DNA of 64,000 bases from an uncultured Clostridium sp. Its GTDB lineage: Bacteria > Bacillota > Clostridia > Clostridiales > Clostridiaceae. The number at the start of each line of letters is the position of its first letter. Within the stretch, counting starts at the first letter, position 1. The stretch lies in the NCBI RefSeq assembly GCF_900769625.1, contig NZ_CAAGHK010000060.1:55307-119306 (forward strand). The letters run 5' to 3'. Shown piece after piece: positions 9,624 through 18,449 of this stretch. The translations under genes were made by a program, and so were the position numbers. Below the pieces are notes generated by a model that had not been told where the DNA came from, searched no databases, and saw only the letters and a program-made list of their open reading frames with translations.

Positions 9624-10883
9624 ATGGCAAATGAAATTCAAGCACCAAAAGGTACGAAGGATATGCTTCCACAGGATGCATATAAATGGCACTACATTGA
9701 AAGTGTATTTAGAGAAGTAACTAAGACTTATGGAATAAGAGAAATAAGAACACCTATCTTTGAACACACCGAATTATTCCAAAGAAGTGTAGGAGATACA
9801 ACAGATATCGTACAAAAGGAAATGTATACTTTTAATGACAAAGGTAACAGAAGTATTACATTAAAACCAGAAGGAACTGCACCAGCTGTAAGAGCTTTCA
9901 TTGAAAATAGATTATTTAATGAAGCGCAGCCTACAAAATTATACTATATATCACCAACTTTCAGATATGAAAATGTACAAAAGGGAAGACTTAGACAATT
10001 CCATCAATGTGGTATAGAAGTATTTGGTTCAAAAGAGCCTACAATGGATGTAGAAGCAATTAAAGTTGCTATGGATACATTAAATAAATTAGGATTAAAG
10101 AGTTTAAATCTTCATATCAATAATTTAGGATGTCCAAAATGTAGGTCAAAATATAATGAAGCATTAAAGAAATTCCTTAAGGAAAACTACGATGGACTTT
10201 GTGAAACTTGTAAGTCAAGATTTGAAAAGAATCCTATGAGAATCTTAGATTGTAAGGAAAAGAAATGTAATGAAATTACAAAAGATGCTCCGCAGATATT
10301 AGATTATGTATGTGAAGAATGTGAAACTCATTTCAATTCTGTAAAAGAATATCTTGATATATTAGGAATTCCTTATGTAGTAGATCCAGGTATAGTTAGA
10401 GGATTAGATTATTATACAAAAACTATCTTTGAAATTATCAATGATGACTTCACTGTATGTGGTGGTGGAAGATATGATAAGCTTGTTGATGAGCTTGGAG
10501 GCCCAGAAATACCAGCAGTAGGATTTGCTATTGGTATGGAAAGAATAATCATGACTCTTGAAAATGAAGGTATTGAAATACCTAAAGAAAACTTCATTGA
10601 TTTATATATTGGAGCAAGAGGAGAAGAAGAAAAGAAAGTGGCATTTAAACTTGCAAGCGACTTAAGAGTATTAGGTGCTAAATGTGAAATTAACCATATG
10701 GGAAGAAGCGTAAAAGCTGAAATGAAATTTGCAAACAAATTAGGAGCAGCATTTACAACAATTTTAGGTGAAGATGAATTAGCTAATAAAAAAGTAAACT
10801 TAAAGAGAATGAGTGATGGTGAAATTTTTGAAGCTTCATTAGACAACATTGAAGAAATAGCTAAGATAGTAAGTTCTAAATAA
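9624..10883 (+). CDS. hisS: Histidyl-tRNA synthetase
   Basis: HisRS charges tRNA-His. The 419 residues are typical. The class II motifs are visible: motif 2 around FRYENVQKGRLRQFHQ, the histidine-specific RGLDYYTKTIFEI at about 259-271, and motif 3 with GFAIGMERI. A C-terminal anticodon-binding domain covers about 330-419. A Cys-rich insert (CPKC, CETC, CKEKKC, CEEC) at about 170-240 looks like a zinc-ribbon, as in many clostridial HisRS. GGAGG lies at 9610-9614. A hairpin follows the gene. No T-box was recognised. Confidence 0.95.
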   Translation: MANEIQAPKGTKDMLPQDAYKWHYIESVFREVTKTYGIREIRTPIFEHTELFQRSVGDTTDIVQKEMYTFNDKGNRSITLKPEGTAPAVRAFIENRLFNEAQPTKLYYISPTFRYENVQKGRLRQFHQCGIEVFGSKEPTMDVEAIKVAMDTLNKLGLKSLNLHINNLGCPKCRSKYNEALKKFLKENYDGLCETCKSRFEKNPMRILDCKEKKCNEITKDAPQILDYVCEECETHFNSVKEYLDILGIPYVVDPGIVRGLDYYTKTIFEIINDDFTVCGGGRYDKLVDELGGPEIPAVGFAIGMERIIMTLENEGIEIPKENFIDLYIGARGEEEKKVAFKLASDLRVLGAKCEINHMGRSVKAEMKFANKLGAAFTTILGEDELANKKVNLKRMSDGEIFEASLDNIEEIAKIVSSK

Positions 10884-10902
10884 TACAGATATATAAAAAA
10901 TA

Positions 10903-10943
10903 TAAGCTCCCATGAATACTTGATAAGTGTTTACGGGAGCTTA
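10903..10943 (+). terminator. Long hairpin after hisS, terminator-like but without T-run
   Basis: TAAGCTCCC (10903-10911) pairs with GGGAGCTTA (10935-10943). An inner stem, AATACTT with AAGTGTT around a GAT loop, extends it. No T tract follows, so termination is uncertain. Confidence 0.55.
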
Positions 10944-11225
10944 AAGCTGATTTGCTGCATTAAATAAATATAACAAAAAAACCTTGGTATAATATATAAT
11001 TTTTTGTGAGCAATTTAGATAAATATAATTGTAAAATATATATTTTAAAGATAAAATATTATTGTTAATTGTAAATTTTTGATTTCTATTATACAATAAA
11101 GAGAATGATGTTTTTAAAACTGTAAAATTAAAAAAATTAAGCAGTTTTGCCAGTTGTGTGATAATAATTTGATATATAGTTAATGGATAAATAAGGTTTT
11201 AGAAATTCCAACAAGTAATTTCATC
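10944..11225. other. AT-rich part of the hisS-aspS intergenic region
   Basis: No ORF, T-box consensus or other recognised element is visible. The aspS promoter is presumably here. Confidence 0.4.
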
Positions 11226-11262
11226 CTTAACTATCAACTTTCAATTATCAACTATCAACTGA
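11226..11262. repeat. TCAACTA-like heptamer repeat tract upstream of aspS
   Basis: Five degenerate TCAACTn units in tandem (for example AACTATCAACTTTCAATTAT) end just before the aspS ribosome binding site. They match the tracts at 9521-9602 and 28645-28680. Confidence 0.5.
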
Positions 11263-11279
11263 ATGAAGGAGGAATAGCA

Positions 11280-13076
11280 ATGGGTGAAGCTTTAAATGGA
11301 TTAAAGCGTACAATGATGTGTGGGGAACCTAGAGAAGAGCATGTAGGTAAAAAAGTTACCTTAATGGGATGGGTTCAAAGAAACAGAAAGCTTGGCGGAC
11401 TTGAATTTATCGATTTAAGAGATAAAACAGGTATCATGCAGGTTGTTTTTGGTGAAGAAATAAATGCTGAAGCTTTTGAAAGAGCTAAGGCTGTAAGACC
11501 TGAATACTGCATCGCAGTAACTGGTGAAGTAGTAAAAAGAGAAAGCGTTAATGAAAATATGCCTACAGGTTTTGTTGAATTAAAGTGTGAATCTATAAAG
11601 GTTCTTTCAGAATCTGAAACTCCACCAATAATAATTAAAGAAGACTTAGATACAGCTGAAGATATAAGATTAAAATATAGATATTTAGATTTAAGAAGAC
11701 CTGATATGCAGAGAATCTTCCAAATAAGAAGCAAGACAACTAAAGCAATCAGAGATTATTTAGAAGAACATAACTTCTTAGATGTAGAAACTCCAGTACT
11801 TGGAAAATCAACACCAGAGGGTGCAAGAGATTATTTAGTTCCATCAAGAAATTATCCAGGAATGTTTTATGCACTTCCACAATCTCCACAGCTTTACAAG
11901 CAGTTATTAATGATGTCTGGTTTTGACAGGTATTATCAAATTGCAAAATGTTTTAGAGATGAAGATTTAAGAGCAAACAGACAGCCTGAATTTACTCAAG
12001 TAGATATGGAATTAAGTTTCGTTGAAGAAGAAGATGTGATGGAATTTAATGAAGGATTAATTGCTTATGTGTTCAAACAAGTTGCAGGCGTAGATGTTCA
12101 GCTTCCAATAAAGAGAATGACATTTAAATATGCTATGGAAAAGTACGGAAGTGATAAGCCAGACTTAAGATTTGGGATGGAAATTACAGATATAACAGAA
12201 GACGTTAAAGATATGGATTTTGTAGTATTTAAGTCTGCAATTGAAGCAGGCGGATCTGTAAGAGCATTATGCTTAAAGGGTGGAGCTTCACTTGGAAGAA
12301 AGCCTCTTGATAAGTTAGGTGAGTTTGTTAAGACTTACAAAGCTAAAGGTCTTGCATGGATTCAGCTTAAAGAAGACGGAGTTAAGTCTTCAATAGCTAA
12401 ATTCTTAACTGATGATGTTACAAATGCAATAGTTAAGACAATGAATGCAGAAGAAGGTGATGCTATCTTAATCGTAGCAGACAAAAATTCTGTAGTATTC
12501 CCAAGCTTAGGTGCATTAAGATTACATTTAGCTAAGGAATTTGATTTAATAAAGGATAAGAATGAATTTAACTTTACATGGGTTACTGAATTCCCATTCT
12601 TCGAATACAGCGAAGAAGAAGAAAGATTCAAGGCTTGTCACCACCCATTCACAGCACCAATGGATGAAGATTTAGAATTTGTTGAATCTGATCCAGGAAA
12701 AGTAAGATCTAAGGCATACGACTTAGTATTAAATGGTGAAGAGCTTGGTGGAGGATCAATCAGAATCCACGATATGGCTATTCAGGAAAGAATGCTTAGA
12801 GCTTTAGGATTTACTGAAGAAAGAGCATGGGATTCATTTGGATTCTTATTACAAGCATTAAAATTTGGTGCACCACCACATGGTGGATTAGCATTTGGTC
12901 TTGATAGAATGATCATGTTCCTTGCTGGAACTGAAAATATCAAAGATGTTATTGCATTCCCTAAAAACCAAAATGCTTACTGTTACTTAAGTGAAGCTCC
13001 AAACATAGTTGAAGAAAAGCAGTTAGGTGATCTTGGAATTTCAATTGCAGTTAAAGAAGAAAAAGAAGATAAATAA
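11280..13076 (+). CDS. aspS: Aspartyl-tRNA synthetase
   Basis: AspRS charges tRNA-Asp. The product is 598 residues, the bacterial type. It has an N-terminal OB-fold anticodon domain (GWVQRNRKLGGLEFIDLRD), class II motif 2 with CFRDEDLRANRQPEFTQ, a GAD insertion domain of about 120 residues near 280-410, and C-terminal motif 3 (GLAFGLDRMIMFLAG). GAAGGAGG at 11264-11271 precedes the ATG. The hisS-aspS pairing is standard in Firmicutes. Whether the enzyme also charges tRNA-Asn cannot be told by eye. Confidence 0.95.
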   Translation: MGEALNGLKRTMMCGEPREEHVGKKVTLMGWVQRNRKLGGLEFIDLRDKTGIMQVVFGEEINAEAFERAKAVRPEYCIAVTGEVVKRESVNENMPTGFVELKCESIKVLSESETPPIIIKEDLDTAEDIRLKYRYLDLRRPDMQRIFQIRSKTTKAIRDYLEEHNFLDVETPVLGKSTPEGARDYLVPSRNYPGMFYALPQSPQLYKQLLMMSGFDRYYQIAKCFRDEDLRANRQPEFTQVDMELSFVEEEDVMEFNEGLIAYVFKQVAGVDVQLPIKRMTFKYAMEKYGSDKPDLRFGMEITDITEDVKDMDFVVFKSAIEAGGSVRALCLKGGASLGRKPLDKLGEFVKTYKAKGLAWIQLKEDGVKSSIAKFLTDDVTNAIVKTMNAEEGDAILIVADKNSVVFPSLGALRLHLAKEFDLIKDKNEFNFTWVTEFPFFEYSEEEERFKACHHPFTAPMDEDLEFVESDPGKVRSKAYDLVLNGEELGGGSIRIHDMAIQERMLRALGFTEERAWDSFGFLLQALKFGAPPHGGLAFGLDRMIMFLAGTENIKDVIAFPKNQNAYCYLSEAPNIVEEKQLGDLGISIAVKEEKEDK

Positions 13077-13081
13077 TTAAT

Positions 13082-13112
13082 AAAGATGGTATTTTTTAAT
13101 ACCATCTTTATT
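13082..13112 (+). terminator. Rho-independent terminator after aspS
   Basis: A perfect 12-bp stem, AAAGATGGTATT (13082-13093) with AATACCATCTTT (13098-13109), has a TTTT loop. It may act in both directions. Confidence 0.8.
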
Positions 13113-13265
13113 AATAGCTAAAATTATAAATACTATACTCAATTAATATAATATTTAATTGGAGAAAAGGATCAAGACTACAGAAGATTTAGAAAAATAT
13201 CTAAAAAATATGAACATTATTTTTAAACTGTCAACTATTTTGATACACTGTATAGCTGATGATAA

Positions 13266-14198
13266 TCAGCTGTTTATATAAACAGAATATTTTGTATTGA
13301 AATCAGGTGCGTATTTTTTGCAGTAATTATAAAATGAGTTATATTGATCTATTCTTTTTTCGCTTGTAAATACATTTATGTCATCATCATCAAAATCAAG
13401 AAGTTCAATTTGTCTTGTAATAATATCCTGAGCAGATGCATTATTATAATTTTTCATCATGTCATAAAAAATCATGAAGGAAGTAGTTCTTCCAATACCT
13501 TCCTTGCAGTGGAAGTGAAGCCAGCTTTCTTTCTTAATATTTTTTACAGCTGAGATAAATGAATCAATGACTTCTGGTGATGGGAGTTCTTCATCAGTTG
13601 CAAATATTCTTATATACTGTATATTATTTGAGCTTACAAGTTTTTCCTCGTTATAGACTTCTTCTGGAGTTATTGTTTTGTTAGGAAAGTTGTGAAATGT
13701 AATTGGAACACCTATTTTAATTGAAGATAGCTGTTCTTTTTCTTTCTGCAGTACTTCTGAATCGCTTAACCCTTTGTTAGCATTGTTATGTTCATTTTTA
13801 AAACTTATAGAGATTCCATTAATAAAGCCATGAGATTCCTGTCTTAAATCAAAATCTATTATAGGAAGTTTTGTATCAATAGCTTTAAGAAGTATTGGAA
13901 GATTATTTTTTGAAAACTGCTGGCTGCCTGATATATTGAGTGATTCAAGTCCATTTGTATTTATATCTGTATTATTTGCTATAGACTGAAAGTCTGCAGC
14001 TTTTCTGAATCTACAAGGTAGAATATCATATGTATCGTTATCTTTAACTAAGTAAACCTGATTAGATGTATTCTGAATATTTTTAGCAGTATCAGGTTCT
14101 TTCAGATATTCTAGAGCTTCAGCAGGTATCAGTGAAAATAATGTGCTGAATATAAGTAAAGAAGAAATTATTAATTTAAGTTTTTTTTGTTTTATCAT
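13266..14198 (-). CDS. Secreted PTP-like phytase / dual-specificity phosphatase
   Basis: The 310-residue protein has an N-terminal signal peptide (positive MIKQKKLK, a hydrophobic stretch to about residue 23, then PAEA). The mature part matches the cysteine phytase family known from Selenomonas ruminantium. It has the block DLRQESHGFINGISISF (117-133), a likely general acid D202 in FATDEELPSPE, and the P-loop HCKEGIGRTTS (C231 nucleophile, R237). Such enzymes remove phosphates from inositol phosphates outside the cell. GAGGTGT lies just upstream of the start. It is divergent from the Crp-family gene, and no partner gene is visible. A phosphatase with another substrate is possible. Confidence 0.85.
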   Translation of the reverse strand: MIKQKKLKLIISSLLIFSTLFSLIPAEALEYLKEPDTAKNIQNTSNQVYLVKDNDTYDILPCRFRKAADFQSIANNTDINTNGLESLNISGSQQFSKNNLPILLKAIDTKLPIIDFDLRQESHGFINGISISFKNEHNNANKGLSDSEVLQKEKEQLSSIKIGVPITFHNFPNKTITPEEVYNEEKLVSSNNIQYIRIFATDEELPSPEVIDSFISAVKNIKKESWLHFHCKEGIGRTTSFMIFYDMMKNYNNASAQDIITRQIELLDFDDDDINVFTSEKRIDQYNSFYNYCKKYAPDFNTKYSVYINS

Positions 14199-14302
14199 AA
14201 TATATACACCTCTTAAAATAATATTATAAGATTAATATCTGCTTTAAGCAGTGATTTATACAGATAAATAAGTATAGAATGGTATATTACATAATATATT
14301 GT

Positions 14303-14331
14303 TTGACTTTTGGATAATATAATTTTATGAT
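14303..14331 (+). promoter_or_regulatory. Predicted sigma-A promoter of the Crp/Fnr-family gene
   Basis: TTGACT (14303-14308) and TATGAT (14326-14331) are 17 bases apart and lie about 70 bases before the start codon. Confidence 0.6.
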
Positions 14332-14401
14332 TTATATAATAAAATTTAAAGAAGATGAAGTTATAGTATGTAGAAACTATAGGTGTATATAGGAGTTTAT
14401 A

Positions 14402-15091
14402 ATGATAATAAATAATAACGACTTAAATGTCTTAGAGATATTCAATAATGTTTCTAGCAAAACGATTGAAAAGGTTATAAAAAATAGTGATATTAGAAAA
14501 TATAAATCTAGTGAAGTTATATTTGAAGATAAAGAAGAAGTTTTTACGGTTTATTTTGTTTTACAAGGAATTGTATCGCTGTATAAGATAAATGAATGTG
14601 GACAGAAAAAGGTTATTTTTATGCTTGGGAAGGGAAAAATAATTAATGAAGTTATAATACAAGATTTGCCTTCCTCTATCAATTGTGAAGTCTTTGAAGA
14701 ATCTGTGATTTTAGGAATAAACAGAGATAAACTCCTTGAATTAATGCAGGAAGATTTTGAGTTGTGTAGAAATATAATAATCTCTTTGTCTAGTAAAACA
14801 AGAAGGTTGTATCGACAATTAAAGAATACACCTTCATCCATTAAAATTGAAAAGAGGCTGGCAGCAAAATTATATAAGCTGGCAAAGGATTATGGAGTGA
14901 AATGCAATGAAGGAATAATGATAGATATGGAAATATCGATAACATACCTGGCTGATCTTTTGGGGAGCCAGCGCGAAACAGTATCGAGAGCAATGAAGGT
15001 TTTACAAAAAAATGAGCTTATAAGCTATAAAAATAAAAAAATTTTTATATCAAATTTCGACAAAATAACATTGTTTTTTAAAACATCGTGA
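14402..15091 (+). CDS. Crp/Fnr-family transcriptional regulator
   Basis: The 229-residue protein has an N-terminal cyclic-nucleotide-binding-type beta barrel (about 25-115, FEDKEEVFTVYFVLQGIVSLYK), a dimerisation helix (about 120-140), and a C-terminal winged helix-turn-helix (about 178-212, ITYLADLLGSQRETVSRAMKVL). The recognition helix SQRETVSRAM is typical of the family. No N-terminal cysteine cluster is seen, so it is not a classical [4Fe-4S] Fnr. AGGAG precedes the ATG. Because it directly precedes asrABC and has its own terminator, it may control that operon in response to redox or sulfur state. That role is inferred from position only. Confidence 0.85.
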   Translation: MIINNNDLNVLEIFNNVSSKTIEKVIKNSDIRKYKSSEVIFEDKEEVFTVYFVLQGIVSLYKINECGQKKVIFMLGKGKIINEVIIQDLPSSINCEVFEESVILGINRDKLLELMQEDFELCRNIIISLSSKTRRLYRQLKNTPSSIKIEKRLAAKLYKLAKDYGVKCNEGIMIDMEISITYLADLLGSQRETVSRAMKVLQKNELISYKNKKIFISNFDKITLFFKTS

Positions 15092-15119
15092 TTTTTATCA
15101 CGGTGTTTAATTTTTTTTT
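15081..15119 (+). terminator. Rho-independent terminator overlapping the end of the Crp-family gene
   Basis: AAACATCGTGAT (15081-15092) pairs with ATCACGGTGTTT (15097-15108) with one T-G wobble, followed by nine Ts. The stop codon lies inside the first arm. Confidence 0.85.
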
Positions 15120-15200
15120 ATTTTATAATTTAAATATGCTAAAGATATTCTAAATAGATGTGTGGATTTTATTTTAATTTATGCTAGATACAATATACTG

Positions 15201-15243
15201 ACTAAGCAAGGTTTTTAGAAGTTGTAAAATATTATTGCTTAGT
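15201..15243. promoter_or_regulatory. Inverted repeat in the asrA leader, candidate operator
   Basis: ACTAAGCAA (15201-15209) and TTGCTTAGT (15235-15243) form a perfect 9-bp inverted repeat. Their centres are 34 bp apart, close to three helical turns, and they lie 70-115 bases before asrA. This could be a pair of regulator half sites or an RNA stem. It is not a known consensus to me. Confidence 0.4.
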
Positions 15244-15314
15244 AAATTTATTGTAAAAATGAAAGTGAAAAAAATAACAAAGAATATCAGAATAAATATT
15301 TAAGGAGTATTATT

Positions 15315-16322
15315 ATGGGCTACAAAATTATTAATGAAAGCTTGAACGTGATTTTTGAAAAGCTGTCTAAAGATTACTGCATTTATGCACCGAAGGTATT
15401 TGAAGGAGATGGAACTTTTTCAGATGTTGACGTTATAAGATATGGTGAAGTATCTAAGGTTGAAGAAATCGTTTTTGATAAAAAGTCAGAATATTCATTT
15501 AAAGAAGTTATTTCTCCAATAACTCAGACTTTATTTTACTTTACAGAAGATGAAGTGACTGTTCCAAGTGCGCCTAAAAAAGGAGCAATAGTATTTTTAA
15601 GAAGCTGTGACATGCATGCATTAAAGAGAATGGATCAGATTTATTTAAATAATGGACCAGAAGACTTTTATTATAAGAGATTAAGAGAAAATACTAAGTT
15701 TATACTTATGGGATGTACAAATACATTTGATAACTGTTTCTGTTTAGATATGGGAAGCAACAAGACAGATGAATATGATGCATATATGAAAGTTGATGGA
15801 GAATTTACAAGTATAGACTGCAAATGGGCAGAATTAGAAGAGCTTATTGAAGCAGAACAATTTAAAGAAGAGAATGTGACACCAGATTTCGTTAGTGAAA
15901 ATACAATCAAAGTCAATATACCAGATAATATTTCAACAAAGGTATTCAATTCTAAAATGTGGGATGAATATAGCGAAAGATGTATTGGATGTGGAAGATG
16001 TAATTTTGTATGCCCTACATGTACTTGTTTCACTATGCAGGATATTTTCTATAGAGATAACGGGAAGGTTGGAGAGCGTAGAAGAATATGGGCTTCATGT
16101 CAGATAAATGGTTATACAGATATGGCAGGTGGAATTTCATTCAGAAAGCCGCAAGGTGATAAGATGAGATTTAAGGTAATGCATAAGGTTTATGATTACA
16201 AGAAACGTTTTGGATACCATATGTGTGTAGGATGTGGACGTTGTGATGATATATGTCCAGAATATATATCATTCTCAAACTGTATAAATAAACTTGAAGA
16301 TGCTATAAAAGAGGTGGAATAA
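15315..16322 (+). CDS. asrA: Anaerobic sulfite reductase subunit A
   Basis: AsrA is the ferredoxin-type electron-transfer subunit of the cytoplasmic NADH-dependent AsrABC sulfite reductase, which makes sulfide. The 335-residue protein has a domain related to the hydrogenase/HdrA partner family (FLRSCDMHALKRMDQIYL, about 95-111). It carries two C-terminal [4Fe-4S] motifs: C223/C226/C229/C233 (CIGCGRCNFVC) and C304/C307/C310/C314 (CVGCGRCDDIC). AAGGAG at 15301-15306 precedes the ATG. Its TAA is directly followed by the asrB ATG, so the genes are coupled. Regulation by the upstream Crp-family protein is plausible. Confidence 0.93.
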   Translation: MGYKIINESLNVIFEKLSKDYCIYAPKVFEGDGTFSDVDVIRYGEVSKVEEIVFDKKSEYSFKEVISPITQTLFYFTEDEVTVPSAPKKGAIVFLRSCDMHALKRMDQIYLNNGPEDFYYKRLRENTKFILMGCTNTFDNCFCLDMGSNKTDEYDAYMKVDGEFTSIDCKWAELEELIEAEQFKEENVTPDFVSENTIKVNIPDNISTKVFNSKMWDEYSERCIGCGRCNFVCPTCTCFTMQDIFYRDNGKVGERRRIWASCQINGYTDMAGGISFRKPQGDKMRFKVMHKVYDYKKRFGYHMCVGCGRCDDICPEYISFSNCINKLEDAIKEVE

Positions 16323-17114
16323 ATGAAAAATGAATATATCCCATTTATATCAGAAATAAAAGAAGTAATTAAGCATACAGATATTGAATATACATTTAGA
16401 ATGGCTTATGAAGGTGATGTTAAGCCAGGTCAGTTCTTTGAAGTATCTATTCCAAAGTTCGGTGAAGCTCCAATATCAGTAAGTGGTATAGGTGAGGGAA
16501 CTATTGACTTAACAATAAGAAGAGTTGGTAAAGTTACAAATGAAATATTTACAAATTATGTAGGAGATAAGCTATTCCTAAGAGGACCATACGGAAATGG
16601 ATTTGAGGTAGAAAACTACAAGGGTAAGGAAATTACAGTTGTAGCAGGGGGAACAGGTCTTTCTCCAGTAAGAGGAGTAGTTGAATACTTTGCAGATAGA
16701 ATGGATGAAGCAGAGAAATTTAACTTAATCTGTGGATTTAAATCTCCAGAAGATATTTTATTTAAAGATGATTTAAAAATATGGAAAGATAAAATAAATT
16801 TAACTTTAACTGTTGATAAAGCAGAAGAAGGTTATGAAGGAAATACAGGTCTTGTAACTACATTTATACCTGACCTAGAAATAAAAGATATAAATAATAC
16901 TGCTTTCATAGTAGTTGGACCTCCAATGATGATGAAATTTACAGTACTTGAAATATTAAAAAGAGGAGTTCCTGAAGAAAATATCTGGATTTCTCATGAA
17001 AGAAAAATGTGCTGTGGATTAGGGAAATGTGGACACTGCAAAATTGATGATACTTACATCTGCTTAGATGGACCAGTATTCAACTACACTAAGGGTAAAA
17101 ACTTAGTTGATTAA
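16323..17114 (+). CDS. asrB: Anaerobic sulfite reductase subunit B
   Basis: AsrB is the flavin and NAD(P)H-binding subunit that feeds electrons to AsrA and AsrC. The 263 residues show the ferredoxin-NADP reductase fold: the flavin-binding barrel in the first 100 residues, the nucleotide-binding motif VAGGTGLSPVRG (107-118), and a C-terminal [2Fe-2S] motif with cysteines near 230, 236, 239 and 247 (CCGLGKCGHC). The fold resembles PyrK and sulfhydrogenase gamma subunits. It starts immediately at the asrA stop codon and ends 17 bases before asrC. Confidence 0.93.
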   Translation: MKNEYIPFISEIKEVIKHTDIEYTFRMAYEGDVKPGQFFEVSIPKFGEAPISVSGIGEGTIDLTIRRVGKVTNEIFTNYVGDKLFLRGPYGNGFEVENYKGKEITVVAGGTGLSPVRGVVEYFADRMDEAEKFNLICGFKSPEDILFKDDLKIWKDKINLTLTVDKAEEGYEGNTGLVTTFIPDLEIKDINNTAFIVVGPPMMMKFTVLEILKRGVPEENIWISHERKMCCGLGKCGHCKIDDTYICLDGPVFNYTKGKNLVD

Positions 17115-17131
17115 TAGGAGGCTTATTTAAA

Positions 17132-18109
17132 ATGGATATTAATACAAAAAAGCTTAAAAAGAATGCTTTTAGAGTTTCTAAGGTAAGAGGTATTGGTGCT
17201 TCTAGAATAAGAGTACCAGGTGGACTTTTAAAATCTGAAGTTCTTGGAATGGTTCAAGAAATAGCAGATAAGTATGGTAACGGATTAGTACATTTAACTA
17301 CAAGACAAGGTTTTGAAATAGAAGGAATAAAGTATGAAGATATGGATGAGGTTACTAAAATGCTTCAGCCGATAATTGAAAGCCTTGAAATAAACTTAGA
17401 GGAAACAGATAAAGGATACACTGCATCTGGAACAAGAAATATAACTGCATGTATAGGGAACAATGTGTGTCCGTTTGCAAATTATAATACAGCAGAACTT
17501 GCTAAGAGGATAGAAAGAGTAGTATTCCCCAATGACCTTCATTTTAAGATAGGCCTTACAGGATGTTCAAATGACTGTGGTAAAGCAAGAATGCATGACT
17601 TTGGAATAATAGGTATGACTGAACCTCAATATGATATGAACAGATGTATAAGCTGTGGAGCATGCGTAAAAGCCTGCAAACAGTTATCAGTAGGAGCATT
17701 ATCATTAGAAAACTACAGAGTAGTTAGAAATAAAGAAAAATGTATTGGCTGTGGTGTATGTGTGACTAAATGCCCGACAAGAGCATTTACAAGAAGTAAA
17801 GAAAAATATTATAAACTTACTCTTATGGGGAGAACAGGTAAGAAAAATCCAAGACTTGGAGAAGATTTCTTAACATGGACTGATGAAGAAAGCATCAAGA
17901 AGATTATATTAAATACTTATAAATTTGTAGATAAATATATAGATCCAAATGCACCAGCAAGAAAAGAGCATATTGGTTATATAATTGATAGAGTTGGTTT
18001 TGAAGAGTATAAAAAGTGGGCACTTGAGGGTGTTGAATTAGGACCGAAGGCAATAATGAAGCATTGTGTTCATTGGAGTGGAATAAACTTTAATTCAATA
18101 GACAACTAG
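17132..18109 (+). CDS. asrC: Anaerobic sulfite reductase subunit C (siroheme subunit)
   Basis: AsrC is the catalytic siroheme-[4Fe-4S] subunit reducing sulfite to sulfide. The 325-residue protein has the siroheme/cluster ligand pattern C107/C113 (ACIGNNVCPFANYNT) and C145/C149 (GCSNDCGKARMHDFGI). A two-cluster ferredoxin insert follows (C172/175/178/182 and C204/207/210/214). AGGAGG lies at 17117-17122. It completes a compact three-gene operon, and the gene order matches the asr operon of Salmonella and clostridia. A terminator follows. Confidence 0.95.
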   Translation: MDINTKKLKKNAFRVSKVRGIGASRIRVPGGLLKSEVLGMVQEIADKYGNGLVHLTTRQGFEIEGIKYEDMDEVTKMLQPIIESLEINLEETDKGYTASGTRNITACIGNNVCPFANYNTAELAKRIERVVFPNDLHFKIGLTGCSNDCGKARMHDFGIIGMTEPQYDMNRCISCGACVKACKQLSVGALSLENYRVVRNKEKCIGCGVCVTKCPTRAFTRSKEKYYKLTLMGRTGKKNPRLGEDFLTWTDEESIKKIILNTYKFVDKYIDPNAPARKEHIGYIIDRVGFEEYKKWALEGVELGPKAIMKHCVHWSGINFNSIDN

Positions 18110-18128
18110 TCAGTTGAAAGTTTAGGTT

Positions 18129-18152
18129 AAAATCCCATTAGGGGATTTTTTG
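18129..18152 (+). terminator. Rho-independent terminator after asrC
   Basis: AAAATCCC (18129-18136) and GGGGATTTTTT form a stem with an ATTA loop and a T-run. Confidence 0.8.
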
Positions 18153-18160
18153 GAAATATG

Positions 18161-18196
18161 TTTTTTGATGATATTCCTTTGGAATATCATCAAAAA
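18161..18196. repeat. Perfect palindromic hairpin downstream of asrC
   Basis: A 16-bp stem, TTTTTGATGATATTCC (18162-18177) with GGAATATCATCAAAAA (18181-18196), has a TTT loop. It is symmetric with T and A ends and could terminate transcription from either side. Confidence 0.65.
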
Positions 18197-18231
18197 TAAT
18201 ATAGTATTAGTATTTTAATTAAAAGATTAAA

Positions 18232-18266
18232 GTTCATTTTTTAACAAAGATTGTTAAAAAATGAAC
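18232..18266. repeat. Second perfect palindromic hairpin between asrC and the nitrate reductase operon
   Basis: GTTCATTTTTTAACAA (18232-18247) pairs with TTGTTAAAAAATGAAC (18251-18266) around an AGA loop. It lies 36 bases after the previous palindrome. The remaining 180 bases to the next gene show no ORF. Confidence 0.65.
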
Positions 18267-18449
18267 GAAAAAACATGGTAGATATTTAAGAAGGTTTAAA
18301 TGAATAGCAATAGATGATATTGGAATATATATGCTTAATAATATACACCAATGGTGAAGTTAATAAAGCTTACTAGTATGTTTAATGGGATAAATATGTG
18401 AACGGCTATATTTATATATATTTAATTTAATAAGAAATGAGGATAACTT

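Noticed and set aside
10884..11279. T-box leader of aspS
   Set aside because: I looked for the GGGTGGNACCGCG-type antiterminator block and a specifier loop and found neither. Only a hairpin and repeat units are present.
13344..13553. ORF antisense to the phytase-like gene
   Set aside because: It lies wholly within a well supported gene with clear motifs, has no binding site and only reflects codon composition.
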